NCBI GenBank assembly: GCA_035532835.1
Contig: DATKQG010000096.1
Location: 62,001-126,000 of the forward strand
Origin: Candidatus Dormiibacterota bacterium
Lineage (GTDB): Bacteria > Vulcanimicrobiota > Vulcanimicrobiia > Vulcanimicrobiales > Vulcanimicrobiaceae
Direction of reading: 5' to 3'
DNA length: 64,000 nucleotides
The number at the start of each line of letters is the position of its first letter. Within the stretch, counting starts at the first letter, position 1. The position numbers were made by a program, and so were the translations under genes. This document shows positions 51,821 through 60,637 of the stretch, in pieces. A model generated the notes under the pieces. That model saw only the letters and a list, made by a program, of their open reading frames with translations, had not been told where the DNA came from and ran no database searches.

Positions 51821-52734
51821 CGTTCGTCACGGCGATCAACGTTCTGGGCGTGCGGCAAGGGGGGACGTGGCAGAATGTATTGGTGGTGCTGAAGATCGGT
51901 GCCATCGGCGGGTTGATCGCGGCCGGTATCTTCGCGCATCCTAACGCCGCGTCGGCCGCACCGGTCGCGTTTCATAGCGGCGGCACGCTGCTGGGCGCGC
52001 TCGGGGTTGGGATGCTTCCCGTGCTCTTTTCCTACAACGGCTTTCAAGGCGCGAGTTTTATTACCGGCGAGACGCGCGACCCCGAGCGCACCATTCCTCG
52101 CGGGCTGGTTATCGGAGTCGGAACGATCGTCGTCATCTATCTGCTCGCGAATATCGGATATCTGCACGCGCTCGGTGCCGCCGGCCTGGCCGCCACGCAC
52201 ACGCCGGCCAGCGATGTGATGCAGGCCGCAATCGGACCGGTAGGCGCGCGCGTTATCGCGGTCGCGATCACGCTTTCGACCCTCGGGTTCATGAGCACGC
52301 GTTTGCTCGTTGCTCCGCGCATCTATCATCAAATGGCGCGAGACGGGTTGTTTTTCAAAGCCGTCGGATGGATTAATCCGCGGACGCACGTCCCAACCGT
52401 TGCGATCGTATTGGAAGGATTGGTTGCGGCGATCATCGCCGCAAGCGGGACGTTCGAACAAATCGTGAACTGGGTCGTCGCTCCCGAATGGGCCTTCGTG
52501 GTAATGGCCGCAGGCGCGGTGTTCGCCCTCCGGCGTCGCGACGCAGATAAATCGCCCCCGACCGCGCGCGTCCCCGGGCATCCATGGACGACTGGCCTGT
52601 TCATTCTCACGCTCCTCGCAATTTTCGCGGCCGAATTGCTGACCTATCCGCGGGATACGCTCTACGGCGCTTTGGTGATGGGAGCGGGCGTCGTGTTCTT
52701 CTTTCTGTGGCGACGCGCTCGCGCCGTAAGGTAG
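51821..52734 (+). pseudogene. 5'-truncated copy of the APC permease gene
   Basis: The reading frame is intact from TAINVLGVRQGG to the stop, but about 145 N-terminal residues are missing, including the first four membrane segments with the GSGIF substrate motif. A TTG at 51772 could start translation with a few unrelated residues, but transport activity is unlikely. Substitutions against the full copy are conservative, so the duplication is fairly recent or kept similar by gene conversion. Confidence 0.82.
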
Positions 52735-52737
52735 CTT
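51821..52737 (+). repeat. 917-bp direct repeat, copy 2
   Basis: Gap-free near copy of 47491-48407. Sequence upstream of 51821 has no resemblance to the start of the permease gene, so the duplication is truncated at its 5' end. Confidence 0.9.
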
Positions 52738-52768
52738 CCGCCATCGCCTTCTGGGGATTCCTAGCAAG

Positions 52769-52897
52769 ATGCCGACGTTGCCGTACTTGCTGGCCAGTTT
52801 CGACCGTGAGTTGGGTGTCTCCCCGGACTCATTGAGTGGAGGAGGGTCTTCCTGTGATTGTGCCGGAACCTTCGATGGCTTGGCGAACAGTGGGTGA
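52769..52897 (+). CDS. Possible 42-residue leader ORF before the ATPase gene
   Basis: ATG 52769 to TGA 52895-52897 encodes MPTLPYLLASFDRELGVSPD and continues to a Gly/Ser/Cys-rich end (GGGSSCDC). It stops 2 nt before the ATPase start and has no clear ribosome-binding site. It may be a leader peptide, a decayed gene end or chance. I do not recognise it. Confidence 0.25.
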   Translation: MPTLPYLLASFDRELGVSPDSLSGGGSSCDCAGTFDGLANSG

Positions 52898-52899
52898 CG

Positions 52900-53919
52900 A
52901 TGGCACGTGCGGACTTGCTTCTGAATCTCGTTGACGCGGCGAATCGCAATGATACGCTTATGATCAAGCACGCCGTTGAGGCCATGGCAGCCGAAGAGCG
53001 CGCCAAGAACCATCACGTGCTAGCTGATCAACTCTCTGCGCGGATTGAGCGCGAAAAGTCGGCTCCAAATGTGCAGCGATTAGCAGCAGCGTTAATGACA
53101 GACCTCTGGTATGAGCGTTCGCCACGGATACGGATACAGGATCTGATCCTCGCATCCGATGTTTACTCGACCGTATCACAACTGGTTGAGGAACAGCATC
53201 GGACGGAGCTTCTTCGTTCGCATGGCCTGGAACCGCGCAATAGAATACTACTAAATGGGCCGCCTGGTAATGGAAAGACGACTCTTGCCGAAGCGATCGC
53301 GGAGTCTCTTGTTGTTCCGTTGATCGTTCCTCGATACGAGTCTATTGTCGGGAGTTTGCTCGGAGAAACCAGCCAGCGGCTAAGGCAACTTTTTGACTAC
53401 GTTGCTACCCGCCGTTGCGTGCTGTTCTTGGACGAATTCGATACGGTGGCGAAGGAGCGTGCTGACCAGCACGAGACGGGTGAGATAAAGCGCGTAGTAA
53501 GCTCGCTGCTGTTGCAGATCGATCAATTACCATCGCATGTGGTTGTCGTCGCGGCAACAAACCATCCGGAGCTATTGGACCGCGCCGTTTGGCGCCGATT
53601 TCAGGTTCGGCTTGCGATGCCCCCACCAATCGCCGCACAGGTGCGAGAGTGGTTCGCGCTGTTTACCCGGCGCTACGGTATCGATCTACAGAAGAGCGCT
53701 TCGGCGCTCGATGGAAAATTCGCCGGCCGCAGTTTTTCCGACCTTGAGGAGTTTGCGTTAGACGTGCTGCGTCAGATCGTCCTCGCCGGGCCCGACGGCG
53801 ACCTGCGCGCGATAATTAGCCAGCAGCTTAGGAGGCAGGTTGCTCAAACTCGGGCTGCGGCACAGCGGAGGCCCACTTTGAACCGCTCCAACAGCTTGGC
53901 GAAGAAAAAGAGGAAGTAG
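52900..53919 (+). CDS. AAA+ ATPase paired with a subtilase
   Basis: 339 residues from ATG 52900. A helical N-terminal part (1-95: ARADLLLNLVDAANRNDT, then HHVLADQLSARIERE) precedes a classical AAA domain: Walker A GPPGNGKTT at 120-128, Walker B CVLFLDEFD (Asp178-Glu179), sensor 1 VVAATNHPELL and an arginine-finger-like WRRFQ. The order resembles SpoVK/CDC48-type ATPases. It precedes the S8 protease gene by 13 bp on the same strand, so ATP-driven control or substrate delivery to the protease is likely. GC is lower than in the housekeeping genes and codons such as ATA, AGA and TTA are common. Confidence 0.85.
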   Translation: MARADLLLNLVDAANRNDTLMIKHAVEAMAAEERAKNHHVLADQLSARIEREKSAPNVQRLAAALMTDLWYERSPRIRIQDLILASDVYSTVSQLVEEQHRTELLRSHGLEPRNRILLNGPPGNGKTTLAEAIAESLVVPLIVPRYESIVGSLLGETSQRLRQLFDYVATRRCVLFLDEFDTVAKERADQHETGEIKRVVSSLLLQIDQLPSHVVVVAATNHPELLDRAVWRRFQVRLAMPPPIAAQVREWFALFTRRYGIDLQKSASALDGKFAGRSFSDLEEFALDVLRQIVLAGPDGDLRAIISQQLRRQVAQTRAAAQRRPTLNRSNSLAKKKRK

Positions 53920-53932
53920 GGTCAGATAATAT

Positions 53933-56527
53933 ATGGACGGTGAGGGTGCTGGCCAATATCCACTGATTGTTTTCCCGACGAGGCAGCGAGGCGCTAGTCA
54001 AGATAGATTTGGCCGTCCTCCGCGTCTCACGTTCCCGACTCATGGACGACAGATCGCTCGCGCGGAGCCTCAATTCAAGAACCTTCAAGATCGCTTCAAT
54101 GCGGCTTTGCAGGTTGCGCCTGATGGCGTCGAATCCGACCTCGTTCTCGTCATTGAGATAGCTGGGCGTGTTGTCGACTTCGTAAATGCCACGAGATACG
54201 TTGAGGGGCTCAAGTGGATAGGCGAATGGGATACAGAAGATATCGATCCGAGCCTAGACTTCGCGACCAGTAATGAAGGACAGCGGGTGGCAGGAACGCT
54301 CTTTTTGATGTTCTCGAATCAAAGCGCGATGCGCGAGCTGCTGTCACTTTGGGATCGTTACAAAGAGAATCCGGCGGCGCAATTCCGCCGCGGGCTGAAC
54401 AAATGGCGCGACGTGTTCAAGCAGCTTCATACCATCCGCCTTTGGGACGAGCAAGATCGTGTTACTGACGAGTTGGTAAAAGATTGGCGCCTGCGGCTTG
54501 AAGGCGGCTTGAACGTGGTCCCGTTCGAGGCCGAGCTTTGGTATTCGCAAAATGAGGACAAGAGACGAAAGGCTGAGGCAGAACTTAGGGCAGCGGTAGA
54601 AGATGCCGGCGGCCGTGTGGCCGGGCATTACGTCATCTCAGAAATAGATTATCAGGTAGCCGTCGGCGAGCTTCCGTCGGATGTAGTGCGCAATATGCAG
54701 GGCGACCGTGCGGCCTCGATATTTAAGAACCCGGGAGTGATGTATCTTCGCCCAGCGGCGCAGGCGCTTGTTTCATCGGACGAGGGAGACTTCATCCCGA
54801 CGGAAGATGCGGCGACGCGGCCGCTCCCTGATAATAGTAAAGAAGCTGTGGTCGCGATCCTGGACGGGCTGCCAGTAGGGAATCATCCTTTGCTCAGTGA
54901 TCGGCTAATCATCGATGACCCCGATGGGTGGGCGGCGACAGTTGCCGCATCCGATCGTGTTCACGGGACGGCGATGGCCTCTCTCGTCGTTCATGGCGAC
55001 TTGGGTGCGAGGGAGTCGCCGCTCACGCGGCCTGTCTATATACGCCCGATTCTGATGCCTGATCCAGCCGATTGGCGGAATGATCCGCGGGTCGAATGTG
55101 TCCCGGAAGGAGTACCGTTCGCTGATATTGTGCGGCGTTCCGTAGAACGGCTGTTTGACGAGTCATTACCGGGCGTCGGCAGGATATTCGTTATCAACTT
55201 ATCCGTCGGCGATCTGTCGCGAATGTTTTTAAGAAGTATCAGCCCGTGTGCGCGACTTTTGGATTGGCTTGCATGGAAGTATAAGGTTTTGTTCCTCGTT
55301 TCTGCTGGGAACCATGTTCAGGACGTTGATCTAGATATCACGCGCGATTCCCTTGCAATACTGCCGGCGCTCGATGTGGAGAGCCAACTCATTAGGGGAC
55401 TTGAGCGACAAACGCTTGATCGCCGACTTTTGAGCCCAGCAGAGGCAGTGAACGCTTTAACAGTTGGTTCTGCGCATCGAGATTCGTCTGAGCCGCTTCC
55501 ATTGGAACGACAGGTTTTGGCGTTTCAGGACGTGCTGCCGAGTCCATTCAATGCGCATGGGTTTGGTTATCGGAGGGCCATTAAGCCTGACGTCCTTTTC
55601 GACGGCGGTCGGATTCTCTTGGAAGAAGCAAACGTTCAGGAACCTGGTAGGACCAGAGTGCGGATGGTGAGGGCGCTAAGACCGCCAGGAAATCGCGTCG
55701 CAGCACCACCGCCGCGGGGCACCGGATTAGTGGCGTCGCGAGAGAGCCATATAAGGGGAACAAGCAATGCATGCGCGTTTGCCACCAGAAATGCTGCTTT
55801 TCTTTACGAGCTGCTGAGCAATCAACGCATGGTCGAAGGAAGTGTTCCGAATGGGTATATGGCAGTTGCATTAAAGACGCTGTCTGTTCATGGTGCAGAA
55901 TGGGGAACGCTGGGAGAGCGATACATAGAGGCCCTTGCGGCTGAGCCGAGCGTGCTCCCACCGTTTGTAAAGCAGCGAGAATATGTAGCGAAATACCTTG
56001 GTAATGGCATCGCTGACTTTAGCCGCTCCGTCCTTTGTAATTCGCGCCGCATTACACTGATTGGGTATGGGAGTCTTACCGATGGGGAGGCCGACGTTTA
56101 CACGTTTCCTTTGCCGCTAGCGCTTAGTGGTCGCAGAGGGATGCGAAAGCTCGTGGTCACGCTTTCCTGGCTGTCGCAAATGAATCCGCGACATAACAAT
56201 TATCGGCGAGCCCATCTATGGTTCAATTTCCCAGCGGAAGACGCGAAACCAGGATTGGCTGTATCGTCTGCGCGAGCCGAAGTTCATAATAGGCCAGCAC
56301 AACGCGGGACGCTGCAGCACGAGATTTTCGTTGGCGATGAGGCGAGAGTGCTCAAGCCCGAGTCGTCGATTCTCATTTCCGTTAACTGTAAGGCGGATGC
56401 CGGGAGCTTCGAAGATAAGGCGCCGTATTGCTTGGCCGTGACAATGGAGGTCGGCGAAGAGCTTGACCTGCCGATTTATCAGCAGGTTGCCGAGCGCGTT
56501 CGACAGGCCGTACAGGTACAACCCTAA
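53933..56527 (+). CDS. S8 family subtilisin-like serine protease of an ATPase-protease pair
   Basis: 864 residues, no signal peptide, so probably cytoplasmic. A long N-terminal region (1-300) has no recognised motif. The protease domain has Asp311 (AILDG), His344 (VHGTAMAS), the oxyanion Asn460 (VSAGNH) and Ser611 (RGTSNACAFATRN), so the triad is complete. A 150-residue stretch separates Asn and Ser. A C-terminal region (about 700-864) is beta-rich. ATPase-subtilase pairs occur sporadically in bacteria and I cannot name a characterised relative. GC is about half (28 of 60 in one block), below the neighbours. It ends 57 bases past a run of unusual codons and is followed by a gene-free stretch. 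Confidence 0.85.
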   Translation: MDGEGAGQYPLIVFPTRQRGASQDRFGRPPRLTFPTHGRQIARAEPQFKNLQDRFNAALQVAPDGVESDLVLVIEIAGRVVDFVNATRYVEGLKWIGEWDTEDIDPSLDFATSNEGQRVAGTLFLMFSNQSAMRELLSLWDRYKENPAAQFRRGLNKWRDVFKQLHTIRLWDEQDRVTDELVKDWRLRLEGGLNVVPFEAELWYSQNEDKRRKAEAELRAAVEDAGGRVAGHYVISEIDYQVAVGELPSDVVRNMQGDRAASIFKNPGVMYLRPAAQALVSSDEGDFIPTEDAATRPLPDNSKEAVVAILDGLPVGNHPLLSDRLIIDDPDGWAATVAASDRVHGTAMASLVVHGDLGARESPLTRPVYIRPILMPDPADWRNDPRVECVPEGVPFADIVRRSVERLFDESLPGVGRIFVINLSVGDLSRMFLRSISPCARLLDWLAWKYKVLFLVSAGNHVQDVDLDITRDSLAILPALDVESQLIRGLERQTLDRRLLSPAEAVNALTVGSAHRDSSEPLPLERQVLAFQDVLPSPFNAHGFGYRRAIKPDVLFDGGRILLEEANVQEPGRTRVRMVRALRPPGNRVAAPPPRGTGLVASRESHIRGTSNACAFATRNAAFLYELLSNQRMVEGSVPNGYMAVALKTLSVHGAEWGTLGERYIEALAAEPSVLPPFVKQREYVAKYLGNGIADFSRSVLCNSRRITLIGYGSLTDGEADVYTFPLPLALSGRRGMRKLVVTLSWLSQMNPRHNNYRRAHLWFNFPAEDAKPGLAVSSARAEVHNRPAQRGTLQHEIFVGDEARVLKPESSILISVNCKADAGSFEDKAPYCLAVTMEVGEELDLPIYQQVAERVRQAVQVQP

Positions 56528-56959
56528 TGCCTATGGCTGCTTTCCGGCGGACATTCTCAGGCCACGGGGAAGCCGCTCCTAATGCCCTGTAAGGACTTGG
56601 GAATTCCGCACACGGCTGAGGGCGGATTCGCGCAAAACGCCGGCACCGGCTGGCGATTTAGAGATCGCCGAAAGGCCGCGGCAAAGCGGAAAATGCTGGC
56701 GCCGGCAGCCCATTGATGGCTTGGGTACAAATCCGCAGGAGCTATTTGACTATTAGTGGTCCGTCTAACAGAGCGGACGAAATCGGGCGGGAACGGCCGG
56801 GGCAAAAAAGCGGAAATCCCTGAAAATCGAGGGTTTTAGTAACGCTCGGGACCTGCCGGGACCCCACTTCGAGAATTCAACTCATTTGCTGCTTGCAAAC
56901 GCGGCTCTAAGCAACTTCTTCGACCTTTCAATAACAAAGATGAACCGGCTCCGTTCAGA
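56528..56959. other. Gene-free stretch after the subtilase gene
   Basis: About 430 bp with no credible ORF. It holds several short hairpins: GGCGAT/ATCGCC near 56652-56669, and GTCCGTCT-AAC-AGA(G)CGGAC at 56759-56778, which could end the subtilase transcript. A CCCT/AGGG hairpin with a TTTT tail follows near 56818-56837. No transposase, integrase or tRNA is seen. It may be an old insertion scar or hold a small RNA. Confidence 0.4.
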
Positions 56960-57275
56960 ATTACACGGCAGCACACGCGCCGTGGGTGACTGCGATCGGA
57001 ATCGCCATGGTGACGGTATAGCCGCCGTCGGTCAGCGCGCCGCGCGACCCAGAGCGGCCCGAAGTTCGTGTTCTCCGACGACGCTTCGTTATGCGCCCGC
57101 ATCGGATTCGACTCGAACTGATATTGGAAGCCTGCCGGACTAGTCGCCAAATGTCGACCCGCACCGCGTTATCGGGCAACGCCATACCGCCGTTGATATT
57201 GTTGCCGCCGTATACTGTGTCGTCGGCGTGCCGTGCCGCACAGGCGCCGACTTCTTCGCGGTAGGCGTATGAAGT
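56960..57275 (-). pseudogene. Decayed fragment of a CBM9-type outer-membrane protein gene
   Basis: Read on the minus strand, two frames join into one protein-like segment. It runs GGNNINGGMALPDNAVRVDIW, shifts frame to ATSPAGFQYQFESNPMRAHN and EASSENTNFGPLW, and shifts back to ALTDGGYTVTMAIPIAV. The order matches the CBM9-like part of the intact neighbour, where RYQTSSENSAYSPEW is followed by NGYDVTMRIPLSII. At least two frameshifts break it, and the beta-barrel half is absent. It is a paralogue remnant just downstream of the intact gene (57278-59467). Confidence 0.72.
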
Positions 57276-57277
57276 GT

Positions 57278-59467
57278 CTATTGCCCCTTCTGTGCGCCGA
57301 TATAGAGGATCCATTTGGCGAACAGGGCTGGTTCGGTGTTGAGGTTGTTGGCATTGCCGTAGACGAAATAGAATTCATTGTGGCCGCGCAAGTAATGCAG
57401 CGCGAGTGAGACGTTGTCTGCCTTGACGAAGCACCCGGGCTGGTACGGATTTCCCGTTGCGATATTGCAGGTAGATGTCGGCCAATAGATGCTTTCGTAC
57501 GTCAGCGCTTGGAACGCGTTGGGGAGATTCGGACCAACGATGCGGCGCACTCCGAGGTCGAACTGCCACGCTTTGTTCGGCTGCCAGTCGAGCGAGGGGC
57601 GCTCCAGCCATTGATCGCTCGAAACTTCGCCGGGATAGGTGGTTAGGTATCGGTCCTGGTCGGTCTCGAGTGTAAGGTGGATACGGCGGGTTACGGGCAG
57701 CGTGAGGAGATACGTCCACGCGTCGAGTTCGCCATGGTAGTACGGGCCGCCGGTGTATTGAACGTATGACGGCGTGTTCGTGTTTTCACGGTACCCGATG
57801 TTGACGCCGTTGCCGTTAAAGGGTAGGAACTCGTTCGCAACGGTGCGGATGCCCTGGGAAGTCGCATAGAACTTCACGGAGAGCAAGTTTTTCAAGTCGA
57901 ACTTGACTTGCGATTCCTCGTCCGTTTGTGCGAGCAGGCCCAGATGATTGTTGTATCGCGCGTAGTAATTCTGAACGCTGACATCGTGAAGCCAAGACGA
58001 CGGCGTGAAGTTGAAGGTGTGCTGCAGGAGGCTTTGATAACCGAAGATGTCGTTCTGTGCGACGTAGCCGTCGAGAGGATTGAATTGAGCGCCGATCCGC
58101 TGCACGCCGGCCACATAGCTGCTCGTTGCCGTTGAGTATAGCAAACCATACTCCCGGTCTTGGGCCTGCGCGCCGTCGGTGACCAGCGATCCCGATTCGA
58201 AAGCATTGTTGCCGTAGACGCCGAAGTGAGTATGTTGGTTGAGATAACCAAAATCGAGCGAGGAGGTGTCGTCGTGGAGTCCATAGGCGTCAACCGCGAC
58301 ACGCTGGGTCTCGATGCCATACATTTGCCGTGGATCCTCGTAGGAGTAGTTCGCGGTCTCAGCTTGGTCGGTACGGGCCACACCGAGCGCGTCGAATGCG
58401 GCGAACGACACGCGCCCCTGTGTGCCCTCGGCACCATAGCCTTGCGAAAACGTTGGAATCGCCGGCGTGTATAGCGTTAGAGGACACGAGACACAGATGA
58501 AATTGTAGTTGAAGACGCTCGCCAGTTGGGTGAAGAATGGCCGGACTTCAACATATTGGCGGGCGAACGCGGTCGGCGCAATCGTCTGCTGATCGGACTC
58601 CACATTCGAGTAGTCGGGGTGCAACGTCCCGACGAATGACGCGGTCGGATCGATCGGGAGGGAGAAATCCGCGCCGACACGCGAGGTGCTGCCGCCGTTT
58701 ATGCGGCTCGTCGCCTCGCCAAGACCGTACAACTGCAGACGTGCCGGGTTGCGGACGCTCGCCGATTTCGATCCGGCCGCCGCGACGCCGACGCCTTTCA
58801 CCATGCCGATGAATGTCGGATCCGACGGCGAGCTCGCGATGGACGAGTAGGCCCATACGTCGAGCGAATTCCTTGCTTGTGAGAAGCGCACGAATTGCAT
58901 GCGCCAATCGTGCGAGCCACCCGAGCGAATGATGCTCAGCGGGATGCGCATCGTGACGTCATAGCCGTTAGGGGTCGAGTGGGCGATGGCGGTCCATTCC
59001 GGTGAGTACGCGCTGTTCTCGCTTGAGGTTTGATAGCGCGTGCCGATCGGATTGGCGAAGAACGCGTACAAAAATCCCTGGGTCCCTCGCGGACTGAGAT
59101 AGACGCCGACATAATCATCGCTTAATACCGAGCTGCCGTTGGTGTGCTGGCTGGCCATGAGTACGCCCTTCTGCGTGATTTCGAACGCGACGTAGAGCGC
59201 GGTACCGTCTTGTGCTACGCGCACCGCCGCCGGCGAGGTCGCCGGGCGGTGATATGTAAAGTCGTAATCCAGATGGACCGTTGCAGCGCCGCCCCACGAC
59301 TGATTCACGTCGCCGTTTATCATCGGCGCAGGCGCGGCGGGCAGTGTGAGGGTGGGTGGTGGGTTGTTCGCGGCCGCCGGTAGAGCAGCCGCACAGAGGA
59401 GCACCGTGGACAGGAGCAATTGCGGCGTTGCGGCGACACGAAGCACGCCTCGTGCGAAGATTCTCAT
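57278..59467 (-). CDS. CBM9-like/DUF5916 outer-membrane beta-barrel protein
   Basis: 729 residues with a signal peptide (TPQLLLSTVLLCAAALPAAA). Residues about 40-230 are a family-9 carbohydrate-binding-like beta-sandwich (INGDVNQSWGGAATVHLDYD, ALYVAFEITQKG, NGYDVTMRIPLSII). Residues about 260-729 alternate short strands with Tyr/Asn-rich turns (VGADFSLPIDPTASFVGTLH, YSNVESDQQTI), as expected for a barrel of DUF5916 type. A Cys pair (FICVSCPL) is in the barrel. Function is unknown; surface binding or transport is a guess. A decayed relative lies directly downstream. Confidence 0.8.
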   Translation of the reverse strand: MRIFARGVLRVAATPQLLLSTVLLCAAALPAAANNPPPTLTLPAAPAPMINGDVNQSWGGAATVHLDYDFTYHRPATSPAAVRVAQDGTALYVAFEITQKGVLMASQHTNGSSVLSDDYVGVYLSPRGTQGFLYAFFANPIGTRYQTSSENSAYSPEWTAIAHSTPNGYDVTMRIPLSIIRSGGSHDWRMQFVRFSQARNSLDVWAYSSIASSPSDPTFIGMVKGVGVAAAGSKSASVRNPARLQLYGLGEATSRINGGSTSRVGADFSLPIDPTASFVGTLHPDYSNVESDQQTIAPTAFARQYVEVRPFFTQLASVFNYNFICVSCPLTLYTPAIPTFSQGYGAEGTQGRVSFAAFDALGVARTDQAETANYSYEDPRQMYGIETQRVAVDAYGLHDDTSSLDFGYLNQHTHFGVYGNNAFESGSLVTDGAQAQDREYGLLYSTATSSYVAGVQRIGAQFNPLDGYVAQNDIFGYQSLLQHTFNFTPSSWLHDVSVQNYYARYNNHLGLLAQTDEESQVKFDLKNLLSVKFYATSQGIRTVANEFLPFNGNGVNIGYRENTNTPSYVQYTGGPYYHGELDAWTYLLTLPVTRRIHLTLETDQDRYLTTYPGEVSSDQWLERPSLDWQPNKAWQFDLGVRRIVGPNLPNAFQALTYESIYWPTSTCNIATGNPYQPGCFVKADNVSLALHYLRGHNEFYFVYGNANNLNTEPALFAKWILYIGAQKGQ

Positions 59468-59513
59468 GAAGGCTCCTAAAATGGTGCTTAATTAGTGATG
59501 TCGGCGCGCTGTC

Positions 59514-60074
59514 TTAGCGCACGCTATCTATCCTGCGTCTGATGGTCTGATAAAAGCTGGCGCCGATGCACATCGCCGGGATGACTCCCAAAAGCCCAAT
59601 CCAGGCGCCAAGTGGTGCTTGAGAATCGGGGTTGCCTGCGAGCGCCGGAATAACGAAGCACAGAACCAGAAATAGCGCTGCACTAAACGCTACGCGCAGA
59701 CCGTCGGTCCGAACGAGTCGCGCAAGGATCGCGCCGAAAACAACTGCAGCAGTCCAGTTGACGCAAAACCATCCGAATCCAGTCTGGACTACCGTATCGA
59801 TCAGCACGACCACAAAGAACATCTCGAGTAGTACAGCGAGCGCAAGTAGTGCGACGCCAATGCGGCGAAGCGCCGACTCGTTCGATCTGGAATACGAGAG
59901 AAGCGACGGTATTGAAAGCACCGTTTGCGTCCAATACCAGCGATTTGCAGCCTTCGCCCCGCTCAAATACATGATGCGAAGGTATTCCTCATGCAGATCA
60001 CCAGCAACAATCTCGTAATCGCATTCAGGAGCGGCGGCTACGACAAGCGCTTGAGCGAGGGTAGGTGGCCTCAC
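59514..60074 (-). CDS. Membrane protein with permease-prefix-like N-terminus
   Basis: 186 residues. The N-terminal 55 residues (YEIVAGDLHEEYLRIMYLSG, then ANRWYWTQTVL) resemble the short prefix domain seen before MacB/FtsX-type permeases in Acidobacteria. Four hydrophobic segments follow (about 70-92, 100-118, 127-145, 152-172) but no permease domain. The start overlaps the PadR gene stop (4 bp), so the pair is cotranscribed, as PadR genes often are with their membrane target. It may sense or modulate another transporter; function is unknown. Confidence 0.6.
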   Translation of the reverse strand: MRPPTLAQALVVAAAPECDYEIVAGDLHEEYLRIMYLSGAKAANRWYWTQTVLSIPSLLSYSRSNESALRRIGVALLALAVLLEMFFVVVLIDTVVQTGFGWFCVNWTAAVVFGAILARLVRTDGLRVAFSAALFLVLCFVIPALAGNPDSQAPLGAWIGLLGVIPAMCIGASFYQTIRRRIDSVR

Positions 60075-60412
60075 GCGGTTGCGTCCCGTAGCGACACACC
60101 CGCATGAAGTCGTTCCAGGGTGTGTCGGGCATTTTTGAGTGCCGAAACGCCGTCAGCCTCGATCTTGAAGTGCCGTTTGGCTTTGCCGCCGCGCTCAGCG
60201 GTCGGCTCGCCGATCCAAGACGAGACCAGTCGCTTCCGTTCGAGACGCTCGAGTGTCGCGTGGACCGCGCCGATCGCGGGAGAACGTCCCGTAACACGCT
60301 CGATTTCAGCGCGAATCATCGCCCCATACGCACCGTCGCCCAAACGGAGGACGGTCAGCAGAACGACGTGCTCGAACTCGCCGAGATACTCACCTTTCGC
60401 CATAATATCCAC
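60071..60412 (-). CDS. PadR family transcriptional regulator
   Basis: 113 residues, a winged helix of PadR type: FEHVVLLTVLRLGDGAYGAM, AIGAVHATLERLERKRLVSS and the wing GEPTAERGGKAKRHFKIEA. The start may be ATG 60412 or ATG 60403; the second gives the more usual MAKGEYLGEFEH. PadR proteins are repressors that respond to small molecules and often regulate their own operon with a membrane partner, here the adjacent 186-residue protein. Three ATAATA-type copies overlap the start region. Confidence 0.85.
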   Translation of the reverse strand: MDIMAKGEYLGEFEHVVLLTVLRLGDGAYGAMIRAEIERVTGRSPAIGAVHATLERLERKRLVSSWIGEPTAERGGKAKRHFKIEADGVSALKNARHTLERLHAGVSLRDATA

Positions 60413-60427
60413 ATAATAGATAATATA
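60403..60427. promoter_or_regulatory. AT-rich ATAATA repeats at the PadR start
   Basis: ATAATA occurs at 60403, 60414 and 60421 in an otherwise GC-rich stretch, overlapping the start codon region of the padR-type gene. On the minus strand it offers TATTAT-like -10 boxes. It is a plausible promoter and self-binding site; the operator role is inference. Confidence 0.4.
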
Positions 60428-60637
60428 AGGTCCTCTGTCAAACCGTCAGCTTTTTCTCAGCCGACGGGAGGGGTGAGGAGGCTTTGGCAGGCCTCAAATC
60501 GTGCAGAGCGACCGGGATCCGTGCGGCGCCTCGAAAGTTCGATTCCCGTTGGCACTACACGTTGAAGCCCGAAGTCATGGCGATTCTGGGCTTCTTGCTA
60601 TTAGGAATGTCAGCCAAGTAAGGGGCCTGTCGATCGG

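Noticed and set aside
47055-52737. Composite transposon flanked by the 917-bp repeats
   Set aside because: The repeats encode permease sequence, have no terminal inverted repeats and no transposase lies between them.
60520-60580. GTTCGATTCCCG resembling a tRNA T-loop
   Set aside because: The bases flanking the loop do not pair as a T-stem, and no anticodon arm or acceptor stem is found upstream.
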